NCBI GenBank assembly: GCA_019828595.1
Contig: JAHQRK010000006.1
Location: forward strand, 930,001 to 994,000
Origin: Aphanomyces cochlioides
Lineage: Eukaryota; Oomycota; Saprolegniomycetes; Saprolegniales; Verrucalvaceae
Length of the DNA stretch: 64,000 nucleotides
Reading direction: 5' to 3'
Below, piece by piece: positions 34,820 to 45,458 of this stretch; the first letter of the stretch is position 1, and each line of letters begins with the position of its first letter. The notes beneath the pieces are model-generated. The model was not told the DNA's origin, did no database searches, and saw nothing but the letters and a program-made list of their open reading frames with translations. A program made the translations under genes and the position numbers.

Positions 34820-35326
34820 TTACTCGGCCACGATATACTCTTTTGACATCTTTCTCTGATCTTTTGATTCCAAGATGGTTACTTCTGTCACGCTGCTTGC
34901 GCGCTGCTTCTTCTTCATGACAGTAACAGCCACTGCGATAGCGATTACAACAACGACTGCGATAATGCCAATCCATGCGCCTGTTGACATGCCTGTCGAC
35001 GAGGATGCGGATGAAACGGTCGTGGTTGGGACTGGAGCGGGCAATGGCTCGGGTGTTCGCTTGTATTCTTGGCAACCTCCTGAGGAAATATTCGCAAGGT
35101 ACGTGAGATTCAGCGTCGGGTTGAAGCAGCATTCATCGAGCGCGCCTGGGCCCATATAGTGCAGCAGTCCGTTGCAGCAATCCCATCGGTCTCGTGGGAC
35201 ATAACAAAGTCCGGCTGTTCCTGCGTTGTTCTCACAATAGAGTTCATTCGATTTGCACTGCGACGAATTCGTCAAGAGCGCCGTCGCGACGGCGAGGAGA
35301 ACCGCCAAGGCAACCACAAGTCGCAT
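34820..35326 (-). CDS. Small Cys-rich type I membrane protein
   Basis: A 168-aa single exon from the ATG at 35326, selected because it opens a clean signal peptide (RLVVALAVLLAVATALL). The roughly 90-residue ectodomain has about seven cysteines (CKSNELYC, LCYVP, WDCCNG, ECCF, GGC) and N-glycosylation sites. A Ser/Thr/Pro stalk follows, then a transmembrane helix (WIGIIAVVVVIAIAVAV), then a short basic tail. No family recognised. The layout suits a cell-surface receptor or adhesion protein. Confidence 0.65.
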   Translation of the reverse strand: MRLVVALAVLLAVATALLTNSSQCKSNELYCENNAGTAGLCYVPRDRWDCCNGLLHYMGPGALDECCFNPTLNLTYLANISSGGCQEYKRTPEPLPAPVPTTTVSSASSSTGMSTGAWIGIIAVVVVIAIAVAVTVMKKKQRASSVTEVTILESKDQRKMSKEYIVAE

Positions 35327-35879
35327 ACGCCACCTCCTCACTCTCGCGGAAATGGAGAATGAGGCAGACAAACTGGCGAAAGCTCACCCATTCCCTTACA
35401 TGAGTACCTCTACGACCAAATGTTTGCTTTTCATCGGCGAGTCCGTCATTAAGTGCAACTCTTTCGATCTTAACGAGCAGATGTACTCATCTAAGGAAAC
35501 ATCAGCTGGTGAAATTTACCTCTCATCTGCGAGATTGACCACTTTGTCGTTGAGCAACGTAAAAAGGCTCGAAAAGTTACAGAGTTTCAAGCTGGAGGGT
35601 TGTCGACGAATAGACATCTGGAATTCAACCTGCTGCTAGATGAACCCACACGTAAAAATGGAGCAAGATCTATAGTTCAAGGGGCGAAATGTACAGGCTA
35701 GCTGGCTGGCTGTATACCGACATATGATGAGTACAGCGACACTGTCGTAATGAGGGCGGGGGGCGACGCAGGGGAATCAATCCATATTTGACTTTTTGGT
35801 TAGTCCAACGTGTCGCGGTAGCGTCATGGACTTGAACTTGCACTTTAGTAGTACAGCATCCACGCGGCACGGCCGCTGT

Positions 35880-35914
35880 ATGTTGCCCGTTCAAAGTTTT
35901 CACGCGGGCAACAT
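35880..35914. repeat. Perfect 10-bp inverted repeat
   Basis: ATGTTGCCCG and CGGGCAACAT flank a 15-base spacer. Could be a hairpin, a protein-binding palindrome or part of a decayed element. Confidence 0.6.
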
Positions 35915-36186
35915 TGTAGGGGCTACACTGTACCCCAGACGATTCTACAGCAACGCACTACGCCCCTCGACATCGATCTAATCGTCGACATCAACGTGGC
36001 GACATGTTGCTCCTGCAAAAAGTGGATCTAGACTGTTTCTCTTGGACTAATCCGAGTCGATATGTGAACCTCGACATGCCGCAGGGATTCCTATCTCCCC
36101 CAACGTCATGATGAGGCGATGCCCCAAATGTGAGCAGGTTTGACTGTCCTTATCGTATAACCCCTGCACCCCCAAAAAATGTTTGA

Positions 36187-36216
36187 ATTATCCGGATGAC
36201 CAATCAACCGGATAAT
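36187..36216. promoter_or_regulatory. Palindromic element with CCAAT spacer upstream of the coiled-coil gene
   Basis: Nine-base arms ATTATCCGG and CCGGATAAT surround a 12-base spacer that contains CCAAT. It ends 29 bp before the ATG at 36246. The position suggests a core-promoter or regulator site, which is inference. Confidence 0.4.
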
Positions 36217-36245
36217 ATACCAGACCTCTCCCAAAAGCAGTAAAA

Positions 36246-36932
36246 ATGGCGTGGTCCACGGCGGTATGGCTCGTTGCGGCCGTCGCAGTCGTGTATTTCA
36301 GCGTACTGGAGAGCGAAGAAAGGACAGGAAAGCTACATGAACGCGCTCGCGAAGTCATGGAAGATGTGCGCGAGGTACAAGAGGCAATCAAGATCGCGCC
36401 GTTGAACCTGACTCTTGTGAACGATCTCAAAGAGAAAGACGTCAAATGGCAAGACGAATGGAAAAAGATGCTTGAGCTCGAAGAAACGAATCAGCTCGCT
36501 ATTGCGACGCACTGGGCCGACACGAAACGCAAGATGCTCGAGAGCGTTGCGGCAAAACACGAAGAAATTGATACGGTCCGACAGAACGAACGGAATATTC
36601 TCGACCAGCTGCAAGCTTGGAAGGATGTACGTGCTGCCATCGCAACCACATCTGCGCAGATTGAGACGCTAAAGGCAAAAATCCACGCTCGAAAAATGCA
36701 CCGAGCGGAAATGCGGGAACAAGCCATTGCCCGTGGTCAAGCATTGCTGCAACACCAACGTGATCGTGAAGACTACGAACGCCACTTGCTTGACGAAGCC
36801 CAAACAGCCCGAGAAGTAACTGCTCAGCGTCGTTACTGGTTAACGTCGCTGGCTGTGGCAGGAGCCCTTGTCGCCTTTGGCGTGATCATGATTGCATTGG
36901 ATCGTACTCGGAAGCAGTTGAAAAGTGCATAA
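36246..36932 (+). CDS. Coiled-coil protein with membrane helices at both ends
   Basis: A 228-aa single exon. A hydrophobic segment at residues 4-20 (signal anchor), then about 170 residues of highly charged helix with coiled-coil character, then a second hydrophobic segment near residues 200-220 and a short basic tail. Both ends would sit in membrane with the coil between them. The family is not recognised. The stop lies 22 bp from the stop of the convergent K+ channel gene. Confidence 0.7.
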   Translation: MAWSTAVWLVAAVAVVYFSVLESEERTGKLHERAREVMEDVREVQEAIKIAPLNLTLVNDLKEKDVKWQDEWKKMLELEETNQLAIATHWADTKRKMLESVAAKHEEIDTVRQNERNILDQLQAWKDVRAAIATTSAQIETLKAKIHARKMHRAEMREQAIARGQALLQHQRDREDYERHLLDEAQTAREVTAQRRYWLTSLAVAGALVAFGVIMIALDRTRKQLKSA

Positions 36933-36954
36933 CACACTTATAAGTTAGGTGGCC

Positions 36955-39900
36955 TAGATGTCTATCGTTGATGTGGGTTTGCCTACAATGTAGAGCAAGT
37001 CCTTTGCGTGAAGCTCAGTTTCTGGTTTGGGGTTCGTGTGCACATATGCTGGGGTAGCCTTGGAGCCGGCATGACCGTTGTCAGTATGCCAGCATCCAAT
37101 GCAAATGTAGTTCTACCATAACAACATAAATGCGCTATACATGTTGACCGATGGACGTACGAGACGAAGAAGTCGCCGAAAGCTCTCGCCAAACGATTTA
37201 CCGACTAATGCTTTGGGGCATGGCACTTGAAATAGCTGGAGTTTGCTACAATCGAACGTTGTCAAGGAGACATTTGTGCTGTTCACTTACTCATATTCGC
37301 CGTCCTGACCATGCAACATGGCGTCAATAATGCTCGGGAGATTGGGCGAGCGATAGCATTCGCTCATGAGTGCCTCCACGAGACCATTCACACACACTCG
37401 TCCTGACGCATAGGCAGGCTCACAAATATGAGCGATTTGTACGTCGTCGTCGTCGTCTTGGCCGAGCAAATCATCTTCGTTTTCTTGAATGAAGTCGTTA
37501 AAATGGTCTGATAGGCGTCGTTCTCGTCGACTTTCCGTCTTTACAATCAAGCTCAAGAAACGAACATTCGTATGCCGCGCGAGTTCCACGACGAGGTTGG
37601 GAGGATGCTTGTGTCGAAGATTGCTGGCTTCAATAATGAAGCGGACACATGTAATCGCATTGGCGTCCACCATGTTCTCGTCGAAAAAGTTTTCCTTGCC
37701 CGCCACGGATGACTAGAAACAACGCCGTCAATGTCGGATGTATTCTATCTGCGTACCAGAACGATCACTGACGATGCAGATGTGATGCTCACGCGCTGCA
37801 AATCGAAAGAACTGAGCGGCGATCCGAGCGCAAAGTATGTGTGGTCGCGATGGTCGAGGCTTTCAAAATCAGCGCGAGACAGCTTGACAGGAGAAAGTAT
37901 CACAACAACCTACAATGCCATCATGACATCATTAACCCAGACTAGCCCAGGCAGTACGTGTGATTCGCCCTTGTTTCGAAGAGGCTCGATGAGATCCTGG
38001 AGCGAAAACGGCAAGCCGACAATGACAATATGGCGCTCGAGCACAGGAGGCACTTCTTTCTCCTAGGAGCTCAGAGTGAGCAATTGAATCGCCGGAACAC
38101 TCGTACCATGAAGAGATCGTAGGCTTTTCCAGAATCTAACGTCGGGTCATCAAGATTCATCTTGACAGTTGAGCTGTAGAGGTGGCCACCGAGCGTTCGT
38201 TTCTTGTGGCGGTGGTGGTGGCCATGGCCTTTCGATTTGGCTTTCTCGGGAGATGCCCCAGTTGATGCATTCTCCCGATGGCGCTCCATCTTGCGCAAAG
38301 TTTGACGAAAGACGCGGATTTGCTCGAGTTGATATTCAGCGATGCGATCGACAACTTCAAGGCTTGGTGCAATCACGTAGACAGTGCAGCAGAGCGTCGG
38401 GTCTGCGGCTTGACCAAGTTTAAAGTCCATCGGATTGAGCTGGATGCTGTCCGCCACTTCCATGGCTATCGTTATAACCTGGAGGTTGTTGAAGAGAAAC
38501 ATGACGAGCTCCAAGTACGTCAAGCCTGAAAACGACCGAGGAATCGCGACGCGGAATATCTTTTGAACTGCTCCTACCCAAGACCGATGACTTCGAGATA
38601 GAAGTTGGTTGCTTGCCTTGAAGGTATGAAGTCATCCACGGCTCTCGGGTGGGTTTTGTTTGTGGCGAGAGCGTCGTCAAGAGATTCGAAAGCAAAGTAG
38701 TGAGTCCCTTGATGCCACAACTGAGTGCCAAGAGGCTCATCTTGAGCTTTTGGACACACACGACATTGCTCGCACCAGACATCGTGCAATAGGACACGGA
38801 GGTGGACCGAATCACTTGAGTGAAGATGGGCACGGTTGGATTCATCACTCGAAACGCAGTCGTTAAGATAGAGCACATTTGGTCTAGCCAAATCAGGAAG
38901 TATAGCGCCCACCGCCACAAAATGTACCTGCACGGTCGGACTTGTCGTACTGCGATGTTAAAATGTAGCAAACCGCGCTTGTTGGGACAGCAGCTCGTCG
39001 CAAGTCGGTTTCTTGCATGGCAGAGCCGACGATATAAGTCACGCGTGGCTCGTAGGCATGGATAAGTTTGGTCATATCTGGCGATGGCTCTTGCGCGTAT
39101 AAAACAATAATCTAAAGCTGATTGAGCCGCGTGAACACTTGACGAGCATACTCTTTCATTCCAATTGCGATTCTGGGGATGGAAAAATTGATGCAGAAAT
39201 GTCCGCAGCGTTGGCACGTCCAAGTGCTGAGCAGTGATGACGCCATGGGTATCATTTCGTCCAGAGTAAGCTTTGTTGTAGCGCGAATGCTGCGAGATGA
39301 CGTCCACGAGCTTGTTGACTTGAATCGGGACCAAAACGAACATCATCATAATGAGCGTAGCTGTGGCAGCTCGACCCATAGCAGTTTTCGGTGAAATGTC
39401 ACCGTAGCCGAGAGTGGAAATCGTCACCTAGAGTCAATTAGCTGGTGATCTGGGCGTTGAAACGTACCACAACGAAGTAGATCCAATCGAGGAAGCGGTA
39501 GACTTGACAACGACAGCAATTTGTCGGTGCTGCGACCACACCTGTGATATTTGCTAGCGTATAATTCACAAACGCTGGACAGGTTGTATTGAGGAGCGGT
39601 CCAAATGAGATCTCGACATCGCTGCAAGCCATGGTGTCATTGCGATAGAGGGGAATACACACGTCAGGACAGTTGGATGGACAAAGTTCAAGGTTTTGGA
39701 GCGCCCCTGCAAGGGCGATGATCATGCAGACAACCGTGAGGAGCGTTGCAAGCATTTGGCGCTGAACTATAGACGATGTGAACCGTAGGAGACGATATGC
39801 TCGAAGAATCCGCAACGATTTCATCACTTGGAGCATCGAGAGGAATTGCCGCCCCGTCAAATCCGTCTTGAGTGTTGTCATGACTTCGTTGGTGACGCAG

Positions 39901-40445
39901 ATTTCAATCCACGCCGACGCAACGCCAATGAAATCGACGATGGCAAATACACTGCGGACGTATTCTAACCTCAGCGGAGCTGCATAGACCCGAATCACGT
40001 AGCTACCATCTTCCATGAACAAACAATGATCGAGAGAACGTACTCTAGCGTGAAGAAAGTGCCGACGACGTTGCTAGCCGCTATGAAAAACTCGATTTGA
40101 GTCAATGAAAGTATCCGTGCACGTACTCTGTATTGCTGGTTCCAAGTCGATGCTGTAGTTGCTCCAGTTGGTGTAGAGAAAGAATTCGACCATGATGAAG
40201 CTAAAGACGACCATGAGCGCATCGACGACGCGGAAGAATTGAGAGAGCTCGAGGTTCCTTGCAACCCACACTCGAATGCTCTCGCCAGGCTGTCTTGCGA
40301 GGATCCACGACGACCCAACGCGAGGATCGACCATGGGACTGTTGGCTTTGTATAATGACATGATGGACGCACTCCGATGAAGCGTCTTGGTGAAATGCCT
40401 CGTGCTTCTCGTAAGCCATTCGCGGCTCCGACGGGTGTTCATCAT
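36955..40445 (-). CDS. BK/Slo-type potassium channel with RCK1-RCK2 gating ring
   Basis: About eleven short introns; ATG at 40445, stop at 36955. Order: soluble N-terminus; S1 (VVDALMVVFSFIMVEFFLY); S2-S3; S4 with RILRAYRLLR; S5; a long extracellular turret with about eight cysteines and several N-x-S/T sites; P-loop and filter STLGYGDISP; S6; then two RCK domains. RCK1 has GVITAQHLDVPTLRTFLHQF and VGSAMQETDLRRAAV. RCK2 has HIVIVGLPFSLQDLIEPL and SPLSSFDLQRVSI. Between RCK2 segments lies an acidic run (GQDDDDDVQ) placed like the calcium bowl of animal BK channels, followed by NGLVEALMSECY. Family knowledge: BK channels open with Ca2+ and voltage. No S0 helix is evident. Confidence 0.9.
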
Positions 40446-40463
40446 GCGCAGCCGTCGTCGCAC

Positions 40464-41025
40464 CGGCGACGTTTCACTGATCAGTTACTGCTGATGTTTG
40501 TCAGTTGACAAATCGGTTTCGCCAACTCGTTTGCGAAATCGACTCGGTAGTCAAGTTTTCATTCAAGCATCGCGCAGCTCGTTCAACCATGAGCTCTTCA
40601 AGGCCTCATGGACTAAATCACCAACGAGGACACGTCTCTGATAGTCACAGTCAAGCCTTTCACTCGTCTTGTTGGGGCTGACGACACGATCGAAGGCATT
40701 GGCGACGTAGAAGATTATTCAATCCAGACGATCTTTAGAGCTCAAGCTGCGGTGATGTGTGGTTTGGCCGCACTGTGAGCTAACAGAGTTGGACCGCATG
40801 TAGCTATGAGGTCAACGTGGTTGTAGTTGGTTGTATGGAATTGAAACACTGTGTTAGCCTGTGTCTTTCCCGAAGATGAGCTGCCAAAGCATGCTTCCCA
40901 AGCGATATGGAATCACACATGACCCGCCAAGGGTCGCAACATTCATCGACAAACTTGTAGTCCAGTGAGCAATATCATACCCGAGGGCCATAGCGATTCA
41001 CTAACTGCAAGTCAAAGTCGTTGGT
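40464..41025. other. Intergenic stretch
   Basis: About 560 bp between the divergent K+ channel and START/FYVE-like genes; should contain both promoters. No motif stands out. Confidence 0.45.
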
Positions 41026-42331
41026 ATGTTCGGCAGGATGGCACAATCTGACGATCTGGACCAGCTCATAGATCATTTTCATTCATCCATGCCTGGAAAG
41101 AAAGAACCCGTCGAGTCTGATTGCCGACCACTGACAAAAGACCAGCGGCATGAACTGATTGAGCTGGGACAGCGTATGTCGGACGACATGCTGACAAATG
41201 CTCTGGAGACGCAAAAGACTCGAGTGATTGCACTCGTGAGGAACGACAAGACACTTCGAACTGCATCGGTACTTGCCTCCCACTGATGTGCGTGTGAGAT
41301 AGCATGGTAGATTCACAGGGGACCGGACTGCATTGAGCCATCGTTGATTGCAACTTGCGCTCATACCATCATGCAAGGCACGCTAGACGAAGTGGCTGAT
41401 TTCTTTTACCTCGACTCACCAGCCAAGTTTCAAGCGTATATTTGCACCGTGGGCGAAACAACAATGGATCGACAGAATCTCTACACGCTCCAGTGCAGTG
41501 CGCCTCGGTTCTATTGTGGTGTGTCCTGGTTTGTCTTTGGCTGCCCTTGGCTTGTCTCGAACCGAGACATGTGCATACTTGAGGTTAGTTAAGCTCTGCA
41601 CATTGTTGGCACTCTTTGCGGGCTAGTACCACAACGAGATCAAAGTTGTAGACGACCGCGGCACGCCTCGTCGTGGCTGGATACGGGCCATGCATTCCAT
41701 CGAGTTGCAATGCTGCCCATCTCTTCAAACCAAGCGAGGCATCGTTCGCACAGCTATTTGTCGCTCTGGCCATCGAATGTTGCATTCAATCTCATGTGCA
41801 ACACGAATGCCAAGCGACAGGTTGAACGGGTAAGTTGCCATCAACTGTCAGACAAATGCATTATCTTGGTAGATTTTGACGTTGGAGGAATACTTTTGCA
41901 TGGTCCGCCTCATGAGTCGCCTCGACAAGTTCGCACTGGATGGACAACGTCGATTTGACACCAAACACTGTGCTGAGTGCCAGATCAAGTTTTTGCGCTG
42001 GTCCAAGCGTTCACTCTGTCGTGACTGTCACCAAGTCGTGTGCGTCAGTTGCGGCAATACGTGGCACCTCCTTGGACACTTTTTCATCTGCCACTCGTGC
42101 TTTCGTTCAAGTCGGATAGATGCCATGTTTTCCTGTATGAATGAAAGTTACTGCTGTAGATTTCGACAAACCAAGTCCTCATCAAAACTCGCGATGGACC
42201 TACGATCGACAAAAACCAGCATAGAATCCGACTCGCCTGTGTGCATTGACAGCTTTGAGGGCCTACGCGACACAACTCTGACCGTGGACATGTCGACAAT
42301 CAAGGTGTTGCTGTCACCAAAACCTGGCTGA
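41026..42331 (+). CDS. START-like protein with divergent FYVE-type zinc finger
   Basis: Four exons (introns about 41269-41314, 41584-41626 and 41830-41872). The N-terminal and middle region resembles the START-like half of oomycete START-FYVE proteins (EVADFFYLDSPAKFQAYI; EYHNEIKVVDDRG then RRGWIRAMHSIEL). The C-terminal finger has four CxxC pairs (CAEC, CRDC, CVSC, CHSC) spaced like FYVE, but the basic R(R/K)HHCR patch is replaced by KRSLCRDC, so PI3P binding is doubtful. In exon 3 the START frame and the frame that joins exon 4 differ; a deletion near 41740-41800 is likely, so this could be a pseudogene. Confidence 0.65.
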
Positions 42332-42448
42332 AACCATGGTCCAAACCACGAGAACCAACGCGTTGTCGTCCTTTTCGGGGTACTCTGAAGCATCCGTGTC
42401 TGCGCCAGTGAATCGAAAAAAGACCACGCGAAGTCGCATTCACACACC

Positions 42449-43465
42449 TTAACAAACGGTCAATGTGGCATCTGGATGACCAAACTGAGCCTTGTATTTG
42501 TGAAAGATGCGCTCGAGCTCCGCAACGTATTGACTGTGCACGCGATCAATTTCTTCTTGGGTTGGGTTTTCATTCTTGGTCGTTTCAATGGGCTTGCCGA
42601 AGACATGGTGGAACTCGACGTCGAACGGATAGGCAGGGAACCACCAGTATGGTCCCGAACATATCGTCAGCGCGATGCTGAACTTCTTCGCCACCCATTG
42701 TCGAAATGGCAGCATGAACCTGCTCACAATCGTAGTGTGAGATACCGGGTCGTTCCTTTCGACTTACGTGGAGCAGTCATATGTGTCGGTCTCGCCAAAG
42801 CAATACACTGGAACAACTGGAACGCCATGTTGGATTGCGAGTTTGCAGTGACCTAATAGAAGGGATAAGCATTGACATGGACCGGATTATCAAATACCCT
42901 TGCGTTTCTTGGCGTAGACGAGATGCTTTCCACGCTCGGCCATCATTTGTTCAATGACACCACCGACAAGAATGACGAGCGTCTTCCCCGACTTGAGCAC
43001 TGCGTTCGCAACGCGCCTTGAGGCGTCGACAACACCAAAATACAGCATTATTTCCCGAAAGATAGGAATTCGGAAAACAATAGACGCTCCCAAATGGCGA
43101 CGGTTCGTGCCCACGACGTCTCGAAACTTGGGTGTCGAAATGTTGCCCAAGAGAATACCGTGGTGATATGATGCCATCCCGTGGGGATGAGCAGCAATCA
43201 CGTATTGCTTGTCTGATGTGAGTGGTGCTTCAAAGTGCAATCCCGATTTCTTGACAAATGGCAAGACCCAGCGCCAGTCCTGGCGAGCCCACCACGGCCA
43301 GAAACGTCCTGAAGCATCCGTTGGACTCGGTTCCAAGTAGGATGGAAGGTATCCAATGATCAGTGCAACGGCAACGGCTTGCCATAGATCAAGGCTGGTT
43401 TGCTGAATCAAAAGCGCCAGTGACGCCACAAAGAGGCTCACCCCAGCGATTGCTATGACAGACAT
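42449..43465 (-). CDS. DGAT2: Diacylglycerol acyltransferase, DGAT2/MOGAT family
   Basis: Three exons; introns at 42853-42897 and 42720-42767. The N-terminus has two hydrophobic segments, then the catalytic HPHG motif (YVIAAHPHGMASYH), the GGVIEQMM region, and KKRKGHCKLAIQHGVPVVPVYCFGE across the first splice junction. The tail (PTQEEIDRVHSQYVAELE) is typical. These ER enzymes make triacylglycerol from diacylglycerol and acyl-CoA, the storage lipid of oomycete spores. Substrate choice between mono- and diacylglycerol is not decided by sequence. Confidence 0.9.
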
Positions 43466-43677
43466 GACGACGCTTCAAATGACCTCTTGTCGACGTCGAC
43501 TCAACAAAACAAGCCTTTTCCTTTGCCCATTGGACAATTTTATGCCAACAATTTTTACCGAATGTGAGATCGTCAACTGTGTAGCGATCACAGCACGAGT
43601 TCCCACGACCAGGCAGATCAGACAAGCCTTCCCTGAAAAGACTCAATTCTCCACATTCACCATTCTATCATCAGGGC

Positions 43678-43766
43678 GACTCTGGGGTATCGGTGGTTGC
43701 GGTGGTTGTGGGTTGTGGGGATTTGGTCTTGGGTGTGGCTGTGGAGGCTGGGGTTGGGGCTGGTAA
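43678..43766 (+). pseudogene. Truncated Cys/Trp/Gly-rich peptide gene at array left edge
   Basis: Only the C-terminal 28 codons (from LWGIGGCGGCG to the stop) remain. The signal peptide and spacer are missing because the array begins here. Upstream sequence is unrelated, although the frame happens to stay open to 43455. Confidence 0.85.
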
Positions 43767-44163
43767 TGCTCCAAGCCGATCGATGGAGTGCTAAGCAGTC
43801 ATAATACAAGTGTCAATCCGTCATTAGACTCTTGTCAATCCGTCGTGTCTGTTGTGTCCCCCCTAGATGTCGCGAACGATCAAAGGGGGGAAACGTACGG
43901 TGCACGGGAGGTGGAGATCAAGTGCAATGGAGGTGGGGGTGACGATAAACGAGAATGATGATGTGAAGACTCATGGGACAACGTCGAGAACCTCGCAAAC
44001 AACACGCACTACAAGCTCCTTGACCACTTCGAGTTGAACCGCCGACTGGACGGAATAGACTTGCTTGTACCCGAGATACAACTGAGTCGTTGATGTAGAA
44101 AGATTGAAAAGACTTCGTGGTTGGATGTATTATAGCGTAGGATTAATTCAAGGGGGGTCAAAG

Positions 44164-44409
44164 CTACCACCAACCACCATAGCCCCAGCCTCCCCAGGGT
44201 CCACCCCAACGGCGGCCCCAGCCCCAGCGTCGGCCCCAACCCCAGCCTCCTCCCCATCCCCAGCGACCCCACTCCTTGGCTTCGCCGTCAGTGGACTCTT
44301 GACTGAATTGCGCTTCGTTCGGGGTAGCAGCGAGATTCGTGTCCACGGACGCTTGAGCGGCATTGGCGAGGACGATGGTCGCGATCAACACGGCCATGGT
44401 TGTCTTCAT
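44164..44409 (-). CDS. Secreted Trp/Gly/Arg-rich peptide, unit 1
   Basis: An 81-aa single exon. Start at 44409 because it opens a signal peptide (MKTTMAVLIATIVLANAAQA). A polar spacer of about 25 residues with several Glu, Asp and Ser follows. The last 36 residues are 12 Trp, mostly Gly, and two Arg-Arg pairs (WGWGRRWGWGRR), ending Gly-Gly-Trp-Trp. No cysteine in the mature part. The longer in-frame start at 44454 would place polar sequence ahead of the signal. Function unknown; options are a cell-wall or adhesive structural peptide, or a membrane-active secreted peptide. It shares the Lys/Glu-Trp-Gly opening of the tail with the divergent partner, so the two are probably paralogues. Confidence 0.8.
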   Translation of the reverse strand: MKTTMAVLIATIVLANAAQASVDTNLAATPNEAQFSQESTDGEAKEWGRWGWGGGWGWGRRWGWGRRWGGPWGGWGYGGWW

Positions 44410-44572
44410 GGTGGTGGCTTCACAAATGAGCTCCATACACCCTGTCGTGGTCAAGATCGGGATGGATGGCGACTAGCTCGACACATCAAGCCAACGTGTG
44501 CCGTTGGTGGTCCCATGATGGACATGGTCTTGGGCCATGAACGAGTCCGCATTGTGCATCTCGCTGTGTGTG
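44410..44572. promoter_or_regulatory. Shared divergent promoter region of the peptide pair (unit 1)
   Basis: 163 bp between the two start codons must hold 5' leaders and control elements for both genes; the same sequence recurs in all six units. No TATA box is evident. Co-regulation is inferred from the arrangement. Confidence 0.5.
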
Positions 44573-44815
44573 ATGAAGTTGGTCCTCTTGTCGATTGTGT
44601 CTGCCATCGTGTTGGCAACGGATGTGTCGAGCGACGTGTCCAACAAGGAGCAAGTGGCCGTGACGGATGTGAAGGAAGCAAAGCATTTGCGCGAAGGTGC
44701 GACTCCCGCGAAGAAACAAGAATGGGGACTCTGGGGTATCGGTGGTTGCGGTGGTTGTGGGTTGTGGGGATTTGGTCTTGGGTGTGGCTGTGGAGGCTGG
44801 GGTTGGGGCTGGTAA
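44573..44815 (+). CDS. Secreted Cys/Trp/Gly-rich peptide, unit 1
   Basis: An 80-aa single exon. Start at 44573 opens the signal peptide (KLVLLSIVSAIVLATDVSS); an upstream in-frame ATG at 44537 is less suitable. A charged spacer (KEQVAVTDVKEAKHLREG) follows, then a tail of about 30 residues with six Trp, mostly Gly, and four Cys as GGCGGCG and GCGCGG. The four cysteines could form two disulfides or bind metal. Layout and tail match the minus-strand partner except for Cys in place of Arg pairs. No known family recognised. Confidence 0.8.
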   Translation: MKLVLLSIVSAIVLATDVSSDVSNKEQVAVTDVKEAKHLREGATPAKKQEWGLWGIGGCGGCGLWGFGLGCGCGGWGWGW

Positions 44816-44906
44816 TGCTCCAAGCCGATCGATGGAGTGCTAAGCAGTCATAATACAAGTGTCAATCCGTCATTAGACTCTTGTCAATCCGTCGTGTCTG
44901 TTGTGT

Positions 44907-44939
44907 CCCCCCTAGATGTCGCGAACGATCAAAGGGGGG
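44907..44939. terminator. C6...G6 inverted repeat between convergent peptide genes
   Basis: Six C and six G face each other across about 21 bases in the space between the plus gene of one unit and the minus gene of the next. It recurs in every unit (first at 43858-43890). A role in 3'-end formation or insulation is possible but unproven. Confidence 0.3.
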
Positions 44940-45212
44940 AAACGTACGGTGCACGGGAGGTGGAGATCAAGTGCAATGGAGGTGGGGGTGACGATAAACG
45001 AGAATGATGATGTGAAGACTCATGGGACAACGTCGAGAACCTCGCAAACAACACGCACTACAAGCTCCTTGACCACTTCGAGTTGAACCGCCGACTGGAC
45101 GGAATAGACTTGCTTGTACCCGAGATACAACTGAGTCGTTGATGTAGAAAGATTGAAAAGACTTCGTGGTTGGATGTATTATAGCGTAGGATTAATTCAA
45201 GGGGGGTCAAAG

Positions 45213-45458
45213 CTACCACCAACCACCATAGCCCCAGCCTCCCCAGGGTCCACCCCAGCGGCGGCCCCAGCCCCAGCGTCGGCCCCAACCCCAGCCTCCT
45301 CCCCATCCCCAGCGACCCCACTCCTTGGCTTCGCCGTCAGTGGACTCTTGACTGAATTGCGCTTCGTTCGGGGTAGCAGCGAGATTCGTGTCCACGGACG
45401 CTTGAGCGGCATTGGCGAGGACGATGGTCGCGATCAACACGGCCATGGTTGTCTTCAT
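45213..45458 (-). CDS. Secreted Trp/Gly/Arg-rich peptide, unit 2
   Basis: Same protein as unit 1. Differs by one synonymous Arg codon change in the tail and one base in the 5' leader. Confidence 0.8.
   Translation of the reverse strand: MKTTMAVLIATIVLANAAQASVDTNLAATPNEAQFSQESTDGEAKEWGRWGWGGGWGWGRRWGWGRRWGGPWGGWGYGGWW

Larger units (their letters stand above)
35327..36245. other. Intergenic stretch with small hairpins
   Basis: About 900 bp, no gene recognised. It contains the inverted repeats at 35880-35914 and 36187-36216 listed separately, and a G-rich patch near 35756-35765. Confidence 0.45.
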
